Source: Pseudomonadota bacterium
GTDB taxonomy: Bacteria; Pseudomonadota; Gammaproteobacteria; Burkholderiales; Burkholderiaceae_C
NCBI GenBank assembly: GCA_029780695.1
Contig: JAKOYD010000164.1
Coordinates: 1-64,000 of the forward strand
Reading direction: 5' to 3'
Length of the DNA stretch: 64,000 bases
Part shown: positions 37,696 through 48,994 of the stretch, in pieces
How positions within the stretch are numbered: position 1 is the first letter of the stretch
Layout: each line of letters starts with the position of its first letter
The notes under the pieces: model-generated
The model's input: only the letters and a program-made list of their open reading frames with translations
What the model was told of the DNA's origin: nothing
Database searches by the model: none
Program-made: the position numbers and the translations under genes

Positions 37696-38672
37696 GCGCA
37701 GTGAACATGACCTACGCGCAGGCCGCCGCGCTGGCCTTGTCGCAGTCGATGCAAGCCAATCCCCACGTCATCGCGCTGGGCGAGGACCTGGGCCGCGGCG
37801 GCGTGTTCGGACAGTACCGCGACGCCGAGGGCGCGCCGCTGGTGCAGCGCTTCGGGCCCGATCGCATCATCGACACGCCGATTTCCGAGAGCACCATCGT
37901 CGGCGCCGCCGTCGGCATGGCGCTGGCAGGCTGCACGCCGGTGGTCGAGTTGCGCGTGGTCGACTTTGCGCTGTGCGCCATCGACGAGGTGGTCAACCAG
38001 GCCGCCAAGAACCGCTACATGTTTGGCGGCCAGGGCCGCGTGCCGATGGTGATGCGCATGCCCATCGGCATATGGTCGTCGTCGGCCGCGCAGCACAGCC
38101 AGTCGCTGGAGGCGTGGTTCGCGCACATTCCCGGCCTGGTCGTCGTGGCGCCTTCCACCCCGGCCGACAACCACGGCCTGCTGCTGGCGGCGCTGGCCTC
38201 GGGCGACCCGGTGGTCTACATGGAACACAAGGAGCTGTGGGCCACGCCCGGCCAGGTGACGCCGGGCGACGTCGTGCCCCTGGGTCAGGCCCGGGTGGTG
38301 CGCGAAGGCGGTGACGTGACACTGGTCAGCTGGTCGCGCCAGATGCAGGCCTGCGAACAGGCGGCCGAGCAACTGGCCGCGCAAGGCGTGCAGACCGAGC
38401 TGATCGACCTGCGCACCCTCTGGCCTTGGGACAAGACCGCCGTGCTGGCCAGCGTGGCCAAGACCGGCCGCCTGCTGGTGGTGCACGAGGCGATCCGCGT
38501 GGCCGGCTTCGGCGCCGAGATTGCCGCGACCGTGGCCGAAGAAACCGGCGCGCGCGTGGCCCGACTGGGCGCACCGCGCATCCCCGTCGGCTACGCGCCC
38601 ACGCTGGAAGCCGAGGCGCGCGTCAGCGCCGCGCAGATCGCCGCCGCCGCGCACCAGCTGGTGCAGCGATGA
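37692..38672 (+). CDS. 2-oxoacid dehydrogenase E1 component, beta subunit
   Basis: A 326-residue beta subunit that completes the E1 active site. N-terminal GEDLGRGGVFGQYRD, then DTPISESTIVGAAVGMALAG, and C-terminal IDLRTLWPWD and RVAGFGAEIAA are all family hallmarks. It starts with ATGA overlapping the alpha stop and ends with ATGA overlapping the folA start, so alpha, beta and folA are translationally chained. Together the subunits should form an alpha2beta2 decarboxylating dehydrogenase that needs an E2 from elsewhere. Confidence 0.92.
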   Translation: MSAVNMTYAQAAALALSQSMQANPHVIALGEDLGRGGVFGQYRDAEGAPLVQRFGPDRIIDTPISESTIVGAAVGMALAGCTPVVELRVVDFALCAIDEVVNQAAKNRYMFGGQGRVPMVMRMPIGIWSSSAAQHSQSLEAWFAHIPGLVVVAPSTPADNHGLLLAALASGDPVVYMEHKELWATPGQVTPGDVVPLGQARVVREGGDVTLVSWSRQMQACEQAAEQLAAQGVQTELIDLRTLWPWDKTAVLASVAKTGRLLVVHEAIRVAGFGAEIAATVAEETGARVARLGAPRIPVGYAPTLEAEARVSAAQIAAAAHQLVQR

Positions 38673-39175
38673 GCAGCCGCCGCCCGCACATCGGCCTGAT
38701 CTGGGCGCAGGCACGCAATGGCGTCATCGGCCAGAACGGCGTGATGCCGTGGCATCTGCCGGAAGACCTGGCGCACTTCAAGCGCACCACGCTGAGCCAC
38801 CCCGTCGTGATGGGCCGCCGCACGTGGGACTCGATCCCGCCGCGCTTTCGCCCCCTGCCCGGCCGCACCAACCTTGTCGTCACGCGGCAAGCGGATTGGC
38901 ATCAAATAGGCGCCCAGCGCTCGTCCAGTCTGCGCGAGGCGCTACAGAAATGTGAGAGCGCCGAAAAGATCTGGATCGTCGGCGGCGCGCAGATCTACGC
39001 CCAGGCCATGCCGCTGGCCGACGAATTGGTGGTGACGCACATCGACGCCGACTTTGCCGGCGACGCCCACGCGCCCGCCATCGGCCCCGAATGGCGCGAG
39101 GTGGCGCGCGACGAGCGCGTGGCCGCCAACGGGCTGCGGCTGGCCTTCGTCACCTACCGCCGCGCCAGCGCTTAA
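38669..39175 (+). CDS. folA: Dihydrofolate reductase
   Basis: A 168-residue enzyme regenerating tetrahydrofolate after the ThyA reaction. IWAQARNGVIGQNGVMPWHLPEDLAHFK at the N-terminus includes the catalytic Asp, VVMGRRTWDSIP binds NADPH, and IWIVGGAQIYAQAMPLADELVVTHID is typical. A short AT-richer patch around 38895-38940 may be a diverged repeat. Its ATG overlaps the E1 beta stop by 4 bp, so its translation depends on the dehydrogenase genes upstream. Confidence 0.96.
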   Translation: MSSRRPHIGLIWAQARNGVIGQNGVMPWHLPEDLAHFKRTTLSHPVVMGRRTWDSIPPRFRPLPGRTNLVVTRQADWHQIGAQRSSSLREALQKCESAEKIWIVGGAQIYAQAMPLADELVVTHIDADFAGDAHAPAIGPEWREVARDERVAANGLRLAFVTYRRASA

Positions 39176-39251
39176 CCCTGCGCGCAAAGCGGCCGGCGTG
39201 ACCGGCCACAATGGGACTGGCGATTCTTCGCGGCACAAGGAGACAGGCGCC

Positions 39252-39467
39252 ATGCCCACCCGCTTCAAGGTCGGCGACCACGTCGGCTGGAATTCCGAAG
39301 CCGGCCACGTCAGCGGCCGCATCACCCGCGTGCACACGCGCGACTTCGACTGGAAGGGCTACCGCCACCGCGCTGGCCCGGACAACCCGCAGTACGAAAT
39401 CCAGAGCGACAAGACCGACCACGTGGCGGTGCACAAGGGCTCGGCGCTGCGCCACGTCAGCGAGTGA
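39252..39467 (+). CDS. DUF2945 protein
   Basis: A 71-residue small protein of the DUF2945 (HVA1) family: KVGDHVGWNSEAGHVSGRI at the start and YEIQSDKTDHVAVHKGSAL at the end, a single SH3-like fold. AAGGAG lies ten bases before the ATG. Function is unknown. It is often found beside DUF488 genes, as here, where the next gene starts 4 bp downstream. Confidence 0.88.
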   Translation: MPTRFKVGDHVGWNSEAGHVSGRITRVHTRDFDWKGYRHRAGPDNPQYEIQSDKTDHVAVHKGSALRHVSE

Positions 39468-39471
39468 AGCC

Positions 39472-40020
39472 GTGGCGCAGCGACTGCCGATCTGCACCAT
39501 CGGCCATTCGACCCTCAGCATCGACGCCTTCGCCGAGCGCCTGCGCGCAGGCCAGGTCCAGCGCGTGATCGACATCCGCGCCATCCCCCGCTCGCGCACC
39601 CACCCGCAGTTCAACCAGGCCACGCTGCCCGATGCGCTGGCGCCCTTCGGCATCGGTTATTCGCACATTGCCGCCCTGGGCGGACGGCGCAGGCGCAGCC
39701 GCGACGTGCCGCCCGAGGTCAACGGCTTCTGGGACAACGCCAGCTTTCACCACTACGCCGACTACGCGCTGCACCCAGCGTACCAGGAGGGCTTGGCTGA
39801 ACTGCGCGAACAAGGCCAGCGCGAGCGCGTGGCCATCATGTGTGCCGAAGCCGTGTGGTGGCGCTGCCACCGGCGCATCGTCGCCGACTGGTTGATCGCG
39901 GCGGGCGAATCGGTGCGACACATCCTGCCGACGCGCATCGACGAGGCGCGGCTCAACCCCGGCGCCCACGTCGGGCCGCAGGGCATCGTCACCTACCCGG
40001 CACCCGCCGACGCACAATAG
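39472..40020 (+). CDS. DUF488 protein
   Basis: A 182-residue protein. TIGHSTLSIDAFAERL at the start and CAEAVWWRCHRRIVADWL near the C-terminus are the DUF488 signature; the Cys-X-Glu and Cys-His-Arg residues suggest a metal or catalytic site. The function is not established. The GTG start 4 bp after the DUF2945 stop gives the expected N-terminus. xth follows after 5 bp, so the three small genes form one unit. Confidence 0.88.
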   Translation: MAQRLPICTIGHSTLSIDAFAERLRAGQVQRVIDIRAIPRSRTHPQFNQATLPDALAPFGIGYSHIAALGGRRRRSRDVPPEVNGFWDNASFHHYADYALHPAYQEGLAELREQGQRERVAIMCAEAVWWRCHRRIVADWLIAAGESVRHILPTRIDEARLNPGAHVGPQGIVTYPAPADAQ

Positions 40021-40025
40021 GCGGC

Positions 40026-40802
40026 ATGAAGATCACGACCTGGAACGTCAACTCCCTCACCGCCCGCCTGCAGCACGTGCTGGACTGGCTGGCCGCCAAC
40101 CCGGTGGATGTGCTGGCGCTGCAGGAGTTGAAGCTGACCGACGACAAGTTTCCGCTCGACGTGTTGCGCGAGGTGGGTTATGAAGCCGCCGTGTTCGGCC
40201 AGAAGACGTACAACGGCGTGGCGCTGCTGTCGCGTGCGCCCATCGCCAGCGTCACGCGCAACATCGTCGGCTTTACCGACGAGAGCTCGCGCGTCATTGC
40301 CGGCACGGTGGATGGCCCGGGCGGGCCGATCCGCATCGTCAACGGCTACTTCGTCAACGGGCAGGCGCCGGGCACCGACAAGTTCGAATACAAGATGAGC
40401 TGGCTGCGCGGCTTGCGGGACTGGCTGCGCGAGGAAATGGCCGCGCACCCGCGCCTGGTGCTGCTGGGCGACTTCAACATCGCGCCGGAAGACCGCGACA
40501 GCTACGACCCGGTGGGACTGGCCGAGACGATTCACCACACCACCGAGGAACGCAACCACTTCAAGGCGCTGCTGGGCCTGGGTCTGACGGATGCGTTTCG
40601 CCTGTTCGAGCAGCCCGAAAAAAGCTACAGCTGGTGGGACTACCGCATGCTGGGCTACCAGAAGAACCGCGGCCTGCGCATTGACCACATCCTGGTCAGC
40701 GAAGCGCTGGTGCCCGGCGTGCAGGCCTGCGCCATCGACCGTGTGCCGCGCAAGTGGCCCAAGCCCAGCGACCACGCGCCGGTGACCGTGACGCTGGGCT
40801 GA
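40026..40802 (+). CDS. xth: Exodeoxyribonuclease III (AP endonuclease)
   Basis: A 258-residue exonuclease/AP endonuclease of base-excision repair. Catalytic motifs in order: WNVNSL, LQELKL (metal-binding Glu), GDFNIAPEDRD and the final SDHAPV (Asp-His pair). WWDYR is also typical. It is convergent with ntrC, 25 bp from that stop. Length and motifs are complete. Confidence 0.96.
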   Translation: MKITTWNVNSLTARLQHVLDWLAANPVDVLALQELKLTDDKFPLDVLREVGYEAAVFGQKTYNGVALLSRAPIASVTRNIVGFTDESSRVIAGTVDGPGGPIRIVNGYFVNGQAPGTDKFEYKMSWLRGLRDWLREEMAAHPRLVLLGDFNIAPEDRDSYDPVGLAETIHHTTEERNHFKALLGLGLTDAFRLFEQPEKSYSWWDYRMLGYQKNRGLRIDHILVSEALVPGVQACAIDRVPRKWPKPSDHAPVTVTLG

Positions 40803-40827
40803 CGCGACGCTGCGCCCGCGCCGCCGC

Positions 40828-42348
<1,521 letters not shown>

Positions 42349-42382
42349 GTCGGCAGGCTCCTCGCCATCAGGTGGCACGGTT

Positions 42383-43477
42383 TCAGGGCAGCGGAATGAG
42401 GATCCGGAAATCCGTCCGCCCGGGCTGGCTTTCCAGCTCGATCAGGCCGTGATGCTGCTGCACGAAGGTCTGCGCCAGCGTCAGACCCAGGCCACTGCCG
42501 CCGTCGCGCCCCGACACCAGCGGTGCAAACACACGGTCCTTGATCGAGTCCGGCACGCCCGGCCCGTTGTCGATGACATGCAATTCCAGTGCCAGTCGAT
42601 AGCGCTGCTTGCCGAAAGTCACCTGCCGCAGCACGCGCGTGCGCAGCACGATCTCGGCGTCGCCCTGCGCCATGCGCGCGGCCAACGCCTGCGCCGCGTT
42701 GTGCACGATGTTGAGCACGGCCTGGATCAGCTGTTCGCGGTCGCCGCGAAAGTCGGGAATCGAGGTGTCGTAGTCGCGCACCACCTTCAGCCCGCGCGGG
42801 AATTCGGCCAGCACCAGCGCGCGCACGCGTTCGCACACTTCGTGGATGTTGACGTCCTCCACCTTGGGCTGGTGCCGGTGCGGCGCCAGCAGCCGGTCGA
42901 CCAGCAGCTGCAGGCGGTCGGATTCGTGGATGATGACCTGCGTGTATTCGTGCAGCGCGCGGTCGTCGATTTCCATCTCCAGCAGCTGCGCCGCGCCGCG
43001 AATGCCGCCCAGCGGGTTCTTCACCTCGTGCGCCAGGTTGCGAAACAGCTCCTTGTTGGCCTTGGCCTGCTCGGCCAGGCGCTCCTCGCGCTCTTGCCGC
43101 GCCTGCTGCTCCAGCGGCAGCAGCTCGACCACCAGTTCGCCCGGCGCCTCGGTCTGCGCCACGATGACGTGCACCGGCAGCCGCTCGCCACTGCCATGGC
43201 GCTTGAGCTGGGCGTCATAGCGCAGCGCGGCAAATTCGTTGCTGCGCGCGCCCTGCAGCGCGTGGCGCAGCGTGGCGCCATCGGCAAAATACTGCTGCAG
43301 CGACGTGCCTTCGATGCTGCGCCAGGACAGGCCGATGGCGTCTTCCAGCGCGGCGTTGGCAAACAGCACCACGCCCGCCGGGTCGATCACCGCGACCAGG
43401 GTCGCCAGCAGGTCAAAGGCCTGAAAGCGGGCGGGATGGGGGCGGCGGGACGGGGACATGGGCAGCGCCGTGGTCAA
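42383..43477 (-). CDS. ntrB: Nitrogen sensor kinase NtrB
   Basis: A 364-residue cytoplasmic histidine kinase that phosphorylates or dephosphorylates NtrC according to nitrogen status (via PII in other bacteria). A PAS-like domain covers about residues 20-130. The H-box is LAHEVKNPLGG, the N-box NIVHNAAQAL, and the G-boxes DNGPGVP and GGSGLGLTLA. No membrane segment is present, as expected for NtrB. Starts at 43477 and 43459 are both possible. Confidence 0.95.
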   Translation of the reverse strand: MTTALPMSPSRRPHPARFQAFDLLATLVAVIDPAGVVLFANAALEDAIGLSWRSIEGTSLQQYFADGATLRHALQGARSNEFAALRYDAQLKRHGSGERLPVHVIVAQTEAPGELVVELLPLEQQARQEREERLAEQAKANKELFRNLAHEVKNPLGGIRGAAQLLEMEIDDRALHEYTQVIIHESDRLQLLVDRLLAPHRHQPKVEDVNIHEVCERVRALVLAEFPRGLKVVRDYDTSIPDFRGDREQLIQAVLNIVHNAAQALAARMAQGDAEIVLRTRVLRQVTFGKQRYRLALELHVIDNGPGVPDSIKDRVFAPLVSGRDGGSGLGLTLAQTFVQQHHGLIELESQPGRTDFRILIPLP

Positions 43478-43484
43478 GGCAAGA

Positions 43485-43545
43485 AAGGCCGCCAGCCCTT
43501 GTCGCTCAAGCGCTGGCAGCTATGATTTTCGCAGAAAAGCCTCCG
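43485..43545 (-). repeat. ATAGC-type repeat upstream of ntrB
   Basis: A full copy (GTCGCTCAAGCGCTGGCAGCTATGATTTT) sitting in the 168-bp gap between the DUF4124 gene and ntrB, just before the ntrB start. Confidence 0.75.
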
Positions 43546-43645
43546 CGGCGCGGCACGCGCGCCGGGCGGCGCTGGAGTCGTCGCGCTGAGCCGGTGGCGG
43601 GTGTCGCTCAACGCCACGCGGCGCGCCCGGCGCCAGCGGGCGGTC

Positions 43646-44179
43646 TCACTTGAGCCGGCCCAGCTCGCGCCGAATGCCCTCGATGTCGCTCTGGTTGCGG
43701 GCAATGGAGGCCTTCATCTCGGCCACGCGGTCCAGGTACTTCTGGTAATTGCGCGCCTCGCCGCCGATCTTGTCGGGCTCGCCGTTGTTGTAGTCCTTGA
43801 CCAGTTCGGCCTGGCGCGATTCGGCGCGGCGCAGTTCCTGCTCCAGAATGGCCTTGGCGTCGGCGTCGCGCGAGCGCTGCTCGGGCGTGTCGATGCGCGG
43901 CGTGCTGGCTGGCGCGCCGCTGGCGCGCGCAACCGACGGCGCGGGCGCGGCGCTGCGCGTGACTGCGGGCGCGGGCGCCGGCGCGGCGGCCGGCACGGTG
44001 CCGCGCACCACGGTGACGTTGCCGCCTTCGACCAGCTTGCAGTCGCTGCGGCCCTTGATCTGGTTGGTGTATTCGTTGCCGCAACGGTAGATGCGGTCTT
44101 GCGCCAACGCGGGCAGCGCCAGGGCGCCCAGCACGGCGGCGGCCAGGGGGGTGCGAAAGATCAGCGGCAAGGGTTTCAT
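43646..44179 (-). CDS. Exported DUF4124-like protein
   Basis: A 177-residue secreted protein. A signal peptide ends ALPALAQ near residue 27, followed by DRIYRCGNEYTNQ, the start of a DUF4124-like domain with paired cysteines. An Ala/Pro-rich linker leads to a charged coiled-coil helix (ILEQELRRAESRQAELVKDYN). Function is unknown. It lies between glnA and ntrB, a position often held by such genes in betaproteobacteria. Confidence 0.85.
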   Translation of the reverse strand: MKPLPLIFRTPLAAAVLGALALPALAQDRIYRCGNEYTNQIKGRSDCKLVEGGNVTVVRGTVPAAAPAPAPAVTRSAAPAPSVARASGAPASTPRIDTPEQRSRDADAKAILEQELRRAESRQAELVKDYNNGEPDKIGGEARNYQKYLDRVAEMKASIARNQSDIEGIRRELGRLK

Positions 44180-44286
44180 GCGGGTGTCGGGGGGCGGTTG
44201 CGCCGCGCGGGCAGCGCTGCCGTGCAGAGAGTGAAGTATCTGGCAAATAGACCGGATTGACCACGGCATGTTCCCGCCGCGCCAGC

Positions 44287-44310
44287 AAAAAGGGCGGCCG
44301 AAGCCGCCCT
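44287..44310 (-). terminator. Rho-independent terminator after glnA
   Basis: On the minus strand a perfect 8-bp stem (AGGGCGGC / GCCGCCCT) with a TTCG loop is followed by TTTTT. It lies about 36 bp beyond the glnA stop and should separate glnA from the DUF4124-ntrBC genes. Confidence 0.9.
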
Positions 44311-44346
44311 TTGGTTCTCATTTTTCGTGCAAGCGTTGTGATCGGA

Positions 44347-45762
<1,416 letters not shown>

Positions 45763-45813
45763 CAGAGTTCTCCTGTGGGGATGGTGGTTCAAAAAGAGTG
45801 ACGAGACGGGGAA

Positions 45814-45829
45814 TGCAGCTTCCATGCCA
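45814..45829 (-). promoter_or_regulatory. Sigma-54 promoter of glnA
   Basis: On the minus strand, TGGCATGGAAGCTGCA matches the TGGCAC-N5-TTGC consensus with correct GG-to-GC spacing. Transcription would start near 45804, giving a leader of about 40 bases. Confidence 0.75.
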
Positions 45830-45957
45830 GCGCCGCGAGGGCCCGCGCCCGCACGGCGCATTCCGCACCGGCTCGGATTGTGCCTTCAGACAGGCCCGGT
45901 TGGACTGACGCACATCGCAAAGCGTGCACGTTTGACGCACCGATTTGGCCTTGCAGT

Positions 45958-45972
45958 GCACGTTTTTGGTGC
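45958..45972. promoter_or_regulatory. NtrC-binding site upstream of glnA
   Basis: GCACGTTTTTGGTGC fits GCAC-N5-TGGTGC exactly. It lies about 155 bp upstream of the predicted sigma-54 start. A weaker relative (GCACCGATTTGG) occurs at about 45938-45949. The site is in the last bases between glnA and the CinA-like gene. Confidence 0.8.
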
Positions 45973-45982
45973 GCTATGCGTT

Positions 45983-46903
45983 TCAGCGCACCAATTCGGG
46001 GCCGTAGCGCAGGTTGAAGGGCTGCAGCCAGGCCCGCAGATCGGCATACGCCGCCTCGGCCTGTGCCGCCGGGCCCTTCACGCCCAGTTCGATGTGCGCG
46101 CCGTGTTGCGGGTGGTCCACACTGGGCAGGCTGAACACCTTGATGCCGGGGTGCGCGGCCTCGACGCGCTCCATCACCGGCGTCAGCGTCGCTTCCATGC
46201 TGCCGTACAGGATGACCGAGCGCTCGACCCAGGCCGTGCGCTGAAAGGCGTGCGACCAGTCGGTGTCCAGCGCCCATTCGATCATCGGCCACGCCATCAC
46301 GGGAAACCCCGGCAAAAAATAAATCATGCCCCCACGCTCCGCTGCTTCGCATGCTGCGCTGCCCCCCAAGGGGGCCGCGTCCCGCTTTGGGAGCAGCCCG
46401 GCGGCGGGATGAGCACCCTTCCCAGATCCAGCCAGCGCAAACCCCGGAATCTTGTTGTAAGGGTTGGGAATGATGCGCGCGCCCTGCGGAAACACGCCCA
46501 TGTTCAGGCGATGCTGGTTGTCGGCGCGGTCGGGTTCGTAGGGCTCGCCTTTCTCGCGCGCCACATCCTGCATGCGCTCCTCGATCAGCGCCTTGGCCTC
46601 GGGGTGCAGTGCCAGCGGCACGCCCAGCGCCGCGGCGGCGCATTGGCGCGTGTGGTCGTCGGGCGTGGCGCCGATGCCGCCGGTGCAGAACACCACGTCG
46701 CCGCTGGCAAAGGCGCGTCGCAGCGCGGCCGTGATGCGGGTCGGGTCGTCGCCCACGTACTCGGCCCAGTCCAGCCGCACGCCACGCGCGGCCAGCAGTT
46801 CGATCACCTTGGGCAGGTGCTTGTCGGCGCGCTTGCCGGACAGGATTTCGTCGCCGACGATGATCAGCCCGAACACGGGCGCGGCGGTTTCAGCGGCGGG
46901 CAT
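45983..46903 (-). CDS. CinA-like molybdopterin-binding-domain protein
   Basis: A 306-residue protein with the MoaB/Mog-type fold of CinA N-terminal domains: GLIIVGDEILSGKRADKH, then VFCTGGIGATPDDHTRQ. It lacks the CinA amidohydrolase part. The start at 46903 is favoured by GGAGA seven bases upstream. A stretch of about 34 residues (Gly/Ala/Lys-rich, ending AAERGG) between NPYNKIPGFAL and MIYFLPGFPVM is encoded by a dispersed repeat; without it the two flanks join as in relatives. It overlaps the EI24 gene by 14 bp. Confidence 0.87.
   Translation of the reverse strand: MPAAETAAPVFGLIIVGDEILSGKRADKHLPKVIELLAARGVRLDWAEYVGDDPTRITAALRRAFASGDVVFCTGGIGATPDDHTRQCAAAALGVPLALHPEAKALIEERMQDVAREKGEPYEPDRADNQHRLNMGVFPQGARIIPNPYNKIPGFALAGSGKGAHPAAGLLPKRDAAPLGGSAACEAAERGGMIYFLPGFPVMAWPMIEWALDTDWSHAFQRTAWVERSVILYGSMEATLTPVMERVEAAHPGIKVFSLPSVDHPQHGAHIELGVKGPAAQAEAAYADLRAWLQPFNLRYGPELVR
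46325..46425 (-). repeat. CCCCCAAGGGGG-type repeat inside the CinA-like gene
   Basis: Contains CTGCGCTGCCCCCCAAGGGG and GGGAGCAGCCCGGCGGCGGG. It resembles the elements at 49833-49932 and 62585-62699 and is read in frame. Confidence 0.8.
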
Positions 46904-47777
46904 GGGCATCTCTCCAGGAAGCATCGGTCACGGCAGGCCGCTCGGGCGGCAGCGCCACGGGCGCGGGCGGGGCGGGCGTGCGCTCGGCCCGCAGTTGCTG
47001 CAGCGCGTTCAGCCCATAGTGCGCAAACCACAGCGACGAAAACACGAACACGAAGGTGTAGATCCAGATCGCGACCGGCACCAGCACGACGAACAGCGCG
47101 GCAAACAGCAGGCCCGACGCCCACACCACGCCGGGCGCGGCGCCCATGTACCCGCACAGCACGCCCATGGCCAGCAGCGGCCATTGGTGCGCCTTGAGGA
47201 TGGCGCGGCGTTCTTCGGCGCTGGCGTAATCGGCCAGCACGTCGAAGCTCATCACCCGATAGGTCAGCCAGCCCCAAATGAGCGGCGGCAGCACCAGCAC
47301 CAGCGGCGGGATCAGCCACAGCGGCAGCGTGACGATGAGCGCCGCCGCCGCCAGCCCCAGCGACCCGGCCGACCAGGCGATGGACGCTGCGAGTGACGCG
47401 CCGGGCCCGCGCGCCAGCTGCGGAAAGCGCCGCTCGGCCACCAGCCGCGTGAGCACGGGCGTGAGCCACAGCGAAACGACGGCCAGCGACGCCAGCACGA
47501 TCACCGGCGTGGCCAGCATGACGACGAACAGCGGCGCCAGCCAACCCGCCAGGCCGCCCGGCGCATGCACCGACAGGCGCGCGCCAACCCAGTCCAGCAC
47601 CGGCCAGGCCTGCAGCGCCGCCTGCATCCAGGCCACGGCCGCGCCCCACCACAGCCAGCCGAGCAGCAGCGCCAACGCCGTCATGGTCACCAACGGCAGC
47701 AGCGTCAGGCCGATGACGCGCGGCATGAAAGCCTGGGCCAGCGCGCGGGCGAAGGCGTCTAACACGGGTTTCAGCAT
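46890..47777 (-). CDS. EI24-domain membrane protein
   Basis: A 295-residue membrane protein of the EI24/CysZ-like type. About five to six hydrophobic segments alternate with short loops, and LIWGWLTYRVMSFDVLADYAS is a typical EI24 signature. CysZ relatives transport sulfate; a specific role here is not supported. The C-terminus is Pro/Ala-rich and cytoplasmic. It is translationally coupled to the CinA-like gene. Confidence 0.85.
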   Translation of the reverse strand: MLKPVLDAFARALAQAFMPRVIGLTLLPLVTMTALALLLGWLWWGAAVAWMQAALQAWPVLDWVGARLSVHAPGGLAGWLAPLFVVMLATPVIVLASLAVVSLWLTPVLTRLVAERRFPQLARGPGASLAASIAWSAGSLGLAAAALIVTLPLWLIPPLVLVLPPLIWGWLTYRVMSFDVLADYASAEERRAILKAHQWPLLAMGVLCGYMGAAPGVVWASGLLFAALFVVLVPVAIWIYTFVFVFSSLWFAHYGLNALQQLRAERTPAPPAPVALPPERPAVTDASWRDAHARR

Positions 47778-47819
47778 GGCGCGGTGCGACGATTCAATTC
47801 AGCCAGATGGTTGAGCATC

Positions 47820-47880
47820 CAATCGGCCCACAGCGCCTTTCCAGCAAGCGCAAGCAGCTATGAAAATCATAGTTTTCCAG
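47820..47880 (-). repeat. ATAGC-type repeat at the end of the desaturase gene
   Basis: CCAGCAAGCGCAAGCAGCTATGAAAATCATAGTTTT. The stop codon of the desaturase gene is formed inside the repeat. Confidence 0.75.
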
Positions 47881-48850
47881 CCACCGGCCGATCCAGCCCC
47901 GCCAGCCGCTTGAGCCCCAGCCACTGCTGGCGCCAGAAGCCGCGCCCGTAGTCGCGCCCGTGCAGCACCTGGTCGTCGATGCCGGTGGCGTCGATGCCCG
48001 GGCGCCAGTCGGCGCTGCCCAGCAGCATGTCCCACCACGGAAACAACACGCCGTAGTTGCCACCGTACGGGCTGAAGGCGGTCGTGCCCGGCTCATGGCC
48101 CAGCGCGATGGCGTGGTGCCGCCGGTGAAAGCTCGGGCTGATCAGCAGCCGGTTGCCCAGCCAGCCCCACGACCAGCGCAGGTTGGCGTGGTGCAGGCTT
48201 TCCAGCAACTGCGACACCGCCACCAGCGCCACGAACTGCGACGGGCCGACGCCGATCAGAATCGCCACCACGACGAAGATCACGTCGTTGATGACCGAAT
48301 CGAGCAGGTGGTTGCGGTTGTCGCTCCACACCGTCATCTGTCGCTGGCTGTGGTGCACGGCGTGCAGCTGCCACCACCAGTGCCAGCGGTGCTGCGCGCG
48401 GTGGATCAAGTAGCCGATGGCGTCGAACACGACCAGGTAAATGATGAAGCTGACCCAGGCGCGGTCGGTCACGCCCGGCCACAGCTGGTCGATCTGCAGC
48501 GTGGGCAGGCCGTGCGCGCGCAGCCAGCCAATGCCTTCGGTCAGCCACAGCTCGACGCTGAAGAACATCACCAGCTTGAACAGGCCCAGCCGGTGGATCA
48601 GCGTGTACAGCACGTCAATGCGCACGGCGTGCCGGTCGCGCAGCGGCTCCACCGGCCACAGGCGCTCCAGCGGGGCAATCACCAGCAATAGCACGGCGAT
48701 CTGCAGCAGGCCAACCAGCAGCCAGCCGGTGGCGGTAAAGCCGTCTTCCAGCAGGTTGCCAGCGCCCACGGCAAAGGCGACGGGCTGCACGGCGGCCTCG
48801 AACAGCCACTGCTGCGCGGCGGCGAAGGCGTCGGTCACGTTGTCAAGCAT
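47867..48850 (-). CDS. Sterol desaturase/fatty-acid hydroxylase family protein
   Basis: A 327-residue membrane di-iron enzyme. Histidine boxes are HRAQH, HAVHH, HHANLRW and HRRHHA, in the order and spacing of the superfamily. Four or more hydrophobic segments surround them. Substrates may be lipids or carotenoids; this cannot be read from sequence. The start at 48850 is favoured over one seven codons earlier on family grounds. The final few codons and the TGA lie in a dispersed repeat, so the original C-terminus may have been altered. Confidence 0.9.
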   Translation of the reverse strand: MLDNVTDAFAAAQQWLFEAAVQPVAFAVGAGNLLEDGFTATGWLLVGLLQIAVLLLVIAPLERLWPVEPLRDRHAVRIDVLYTLIHRLGLFKLVMFFSVELWLTEGIGWLRAHGLPTLQIDQLWPGVTDRAWVSFIIYLVVFDAIGYLIHRAQHRWHWWWQLHAVHHSQRQMTVWSDNRNHLLDSVINDVIFVVVAILIGVGPSQFVALVAVSQLLESLHHANLRWSWGWLGNRLLISPSFHRRHHAIALGHEPGTTAFSPYGGNYGVLFPWWDMLLGSADWRPGIDATGIDDQVLHGRDYGRGFWRQQWLGLKRLAGLDRPVAGKL

Positions 48851-48994
48851 GGTCCTGTTGATCCAAAACACTTCCGCTTGAAACCGCCCCGCTCACCCGT
48901 CACTCCCGCGAAAACGGGAATGACGAGGATTCAAGTGGTTTGATTTGCAAGCGATATCGAAGCCCCTGCCCACCGGGGCGGAATTTGAAGGTGG

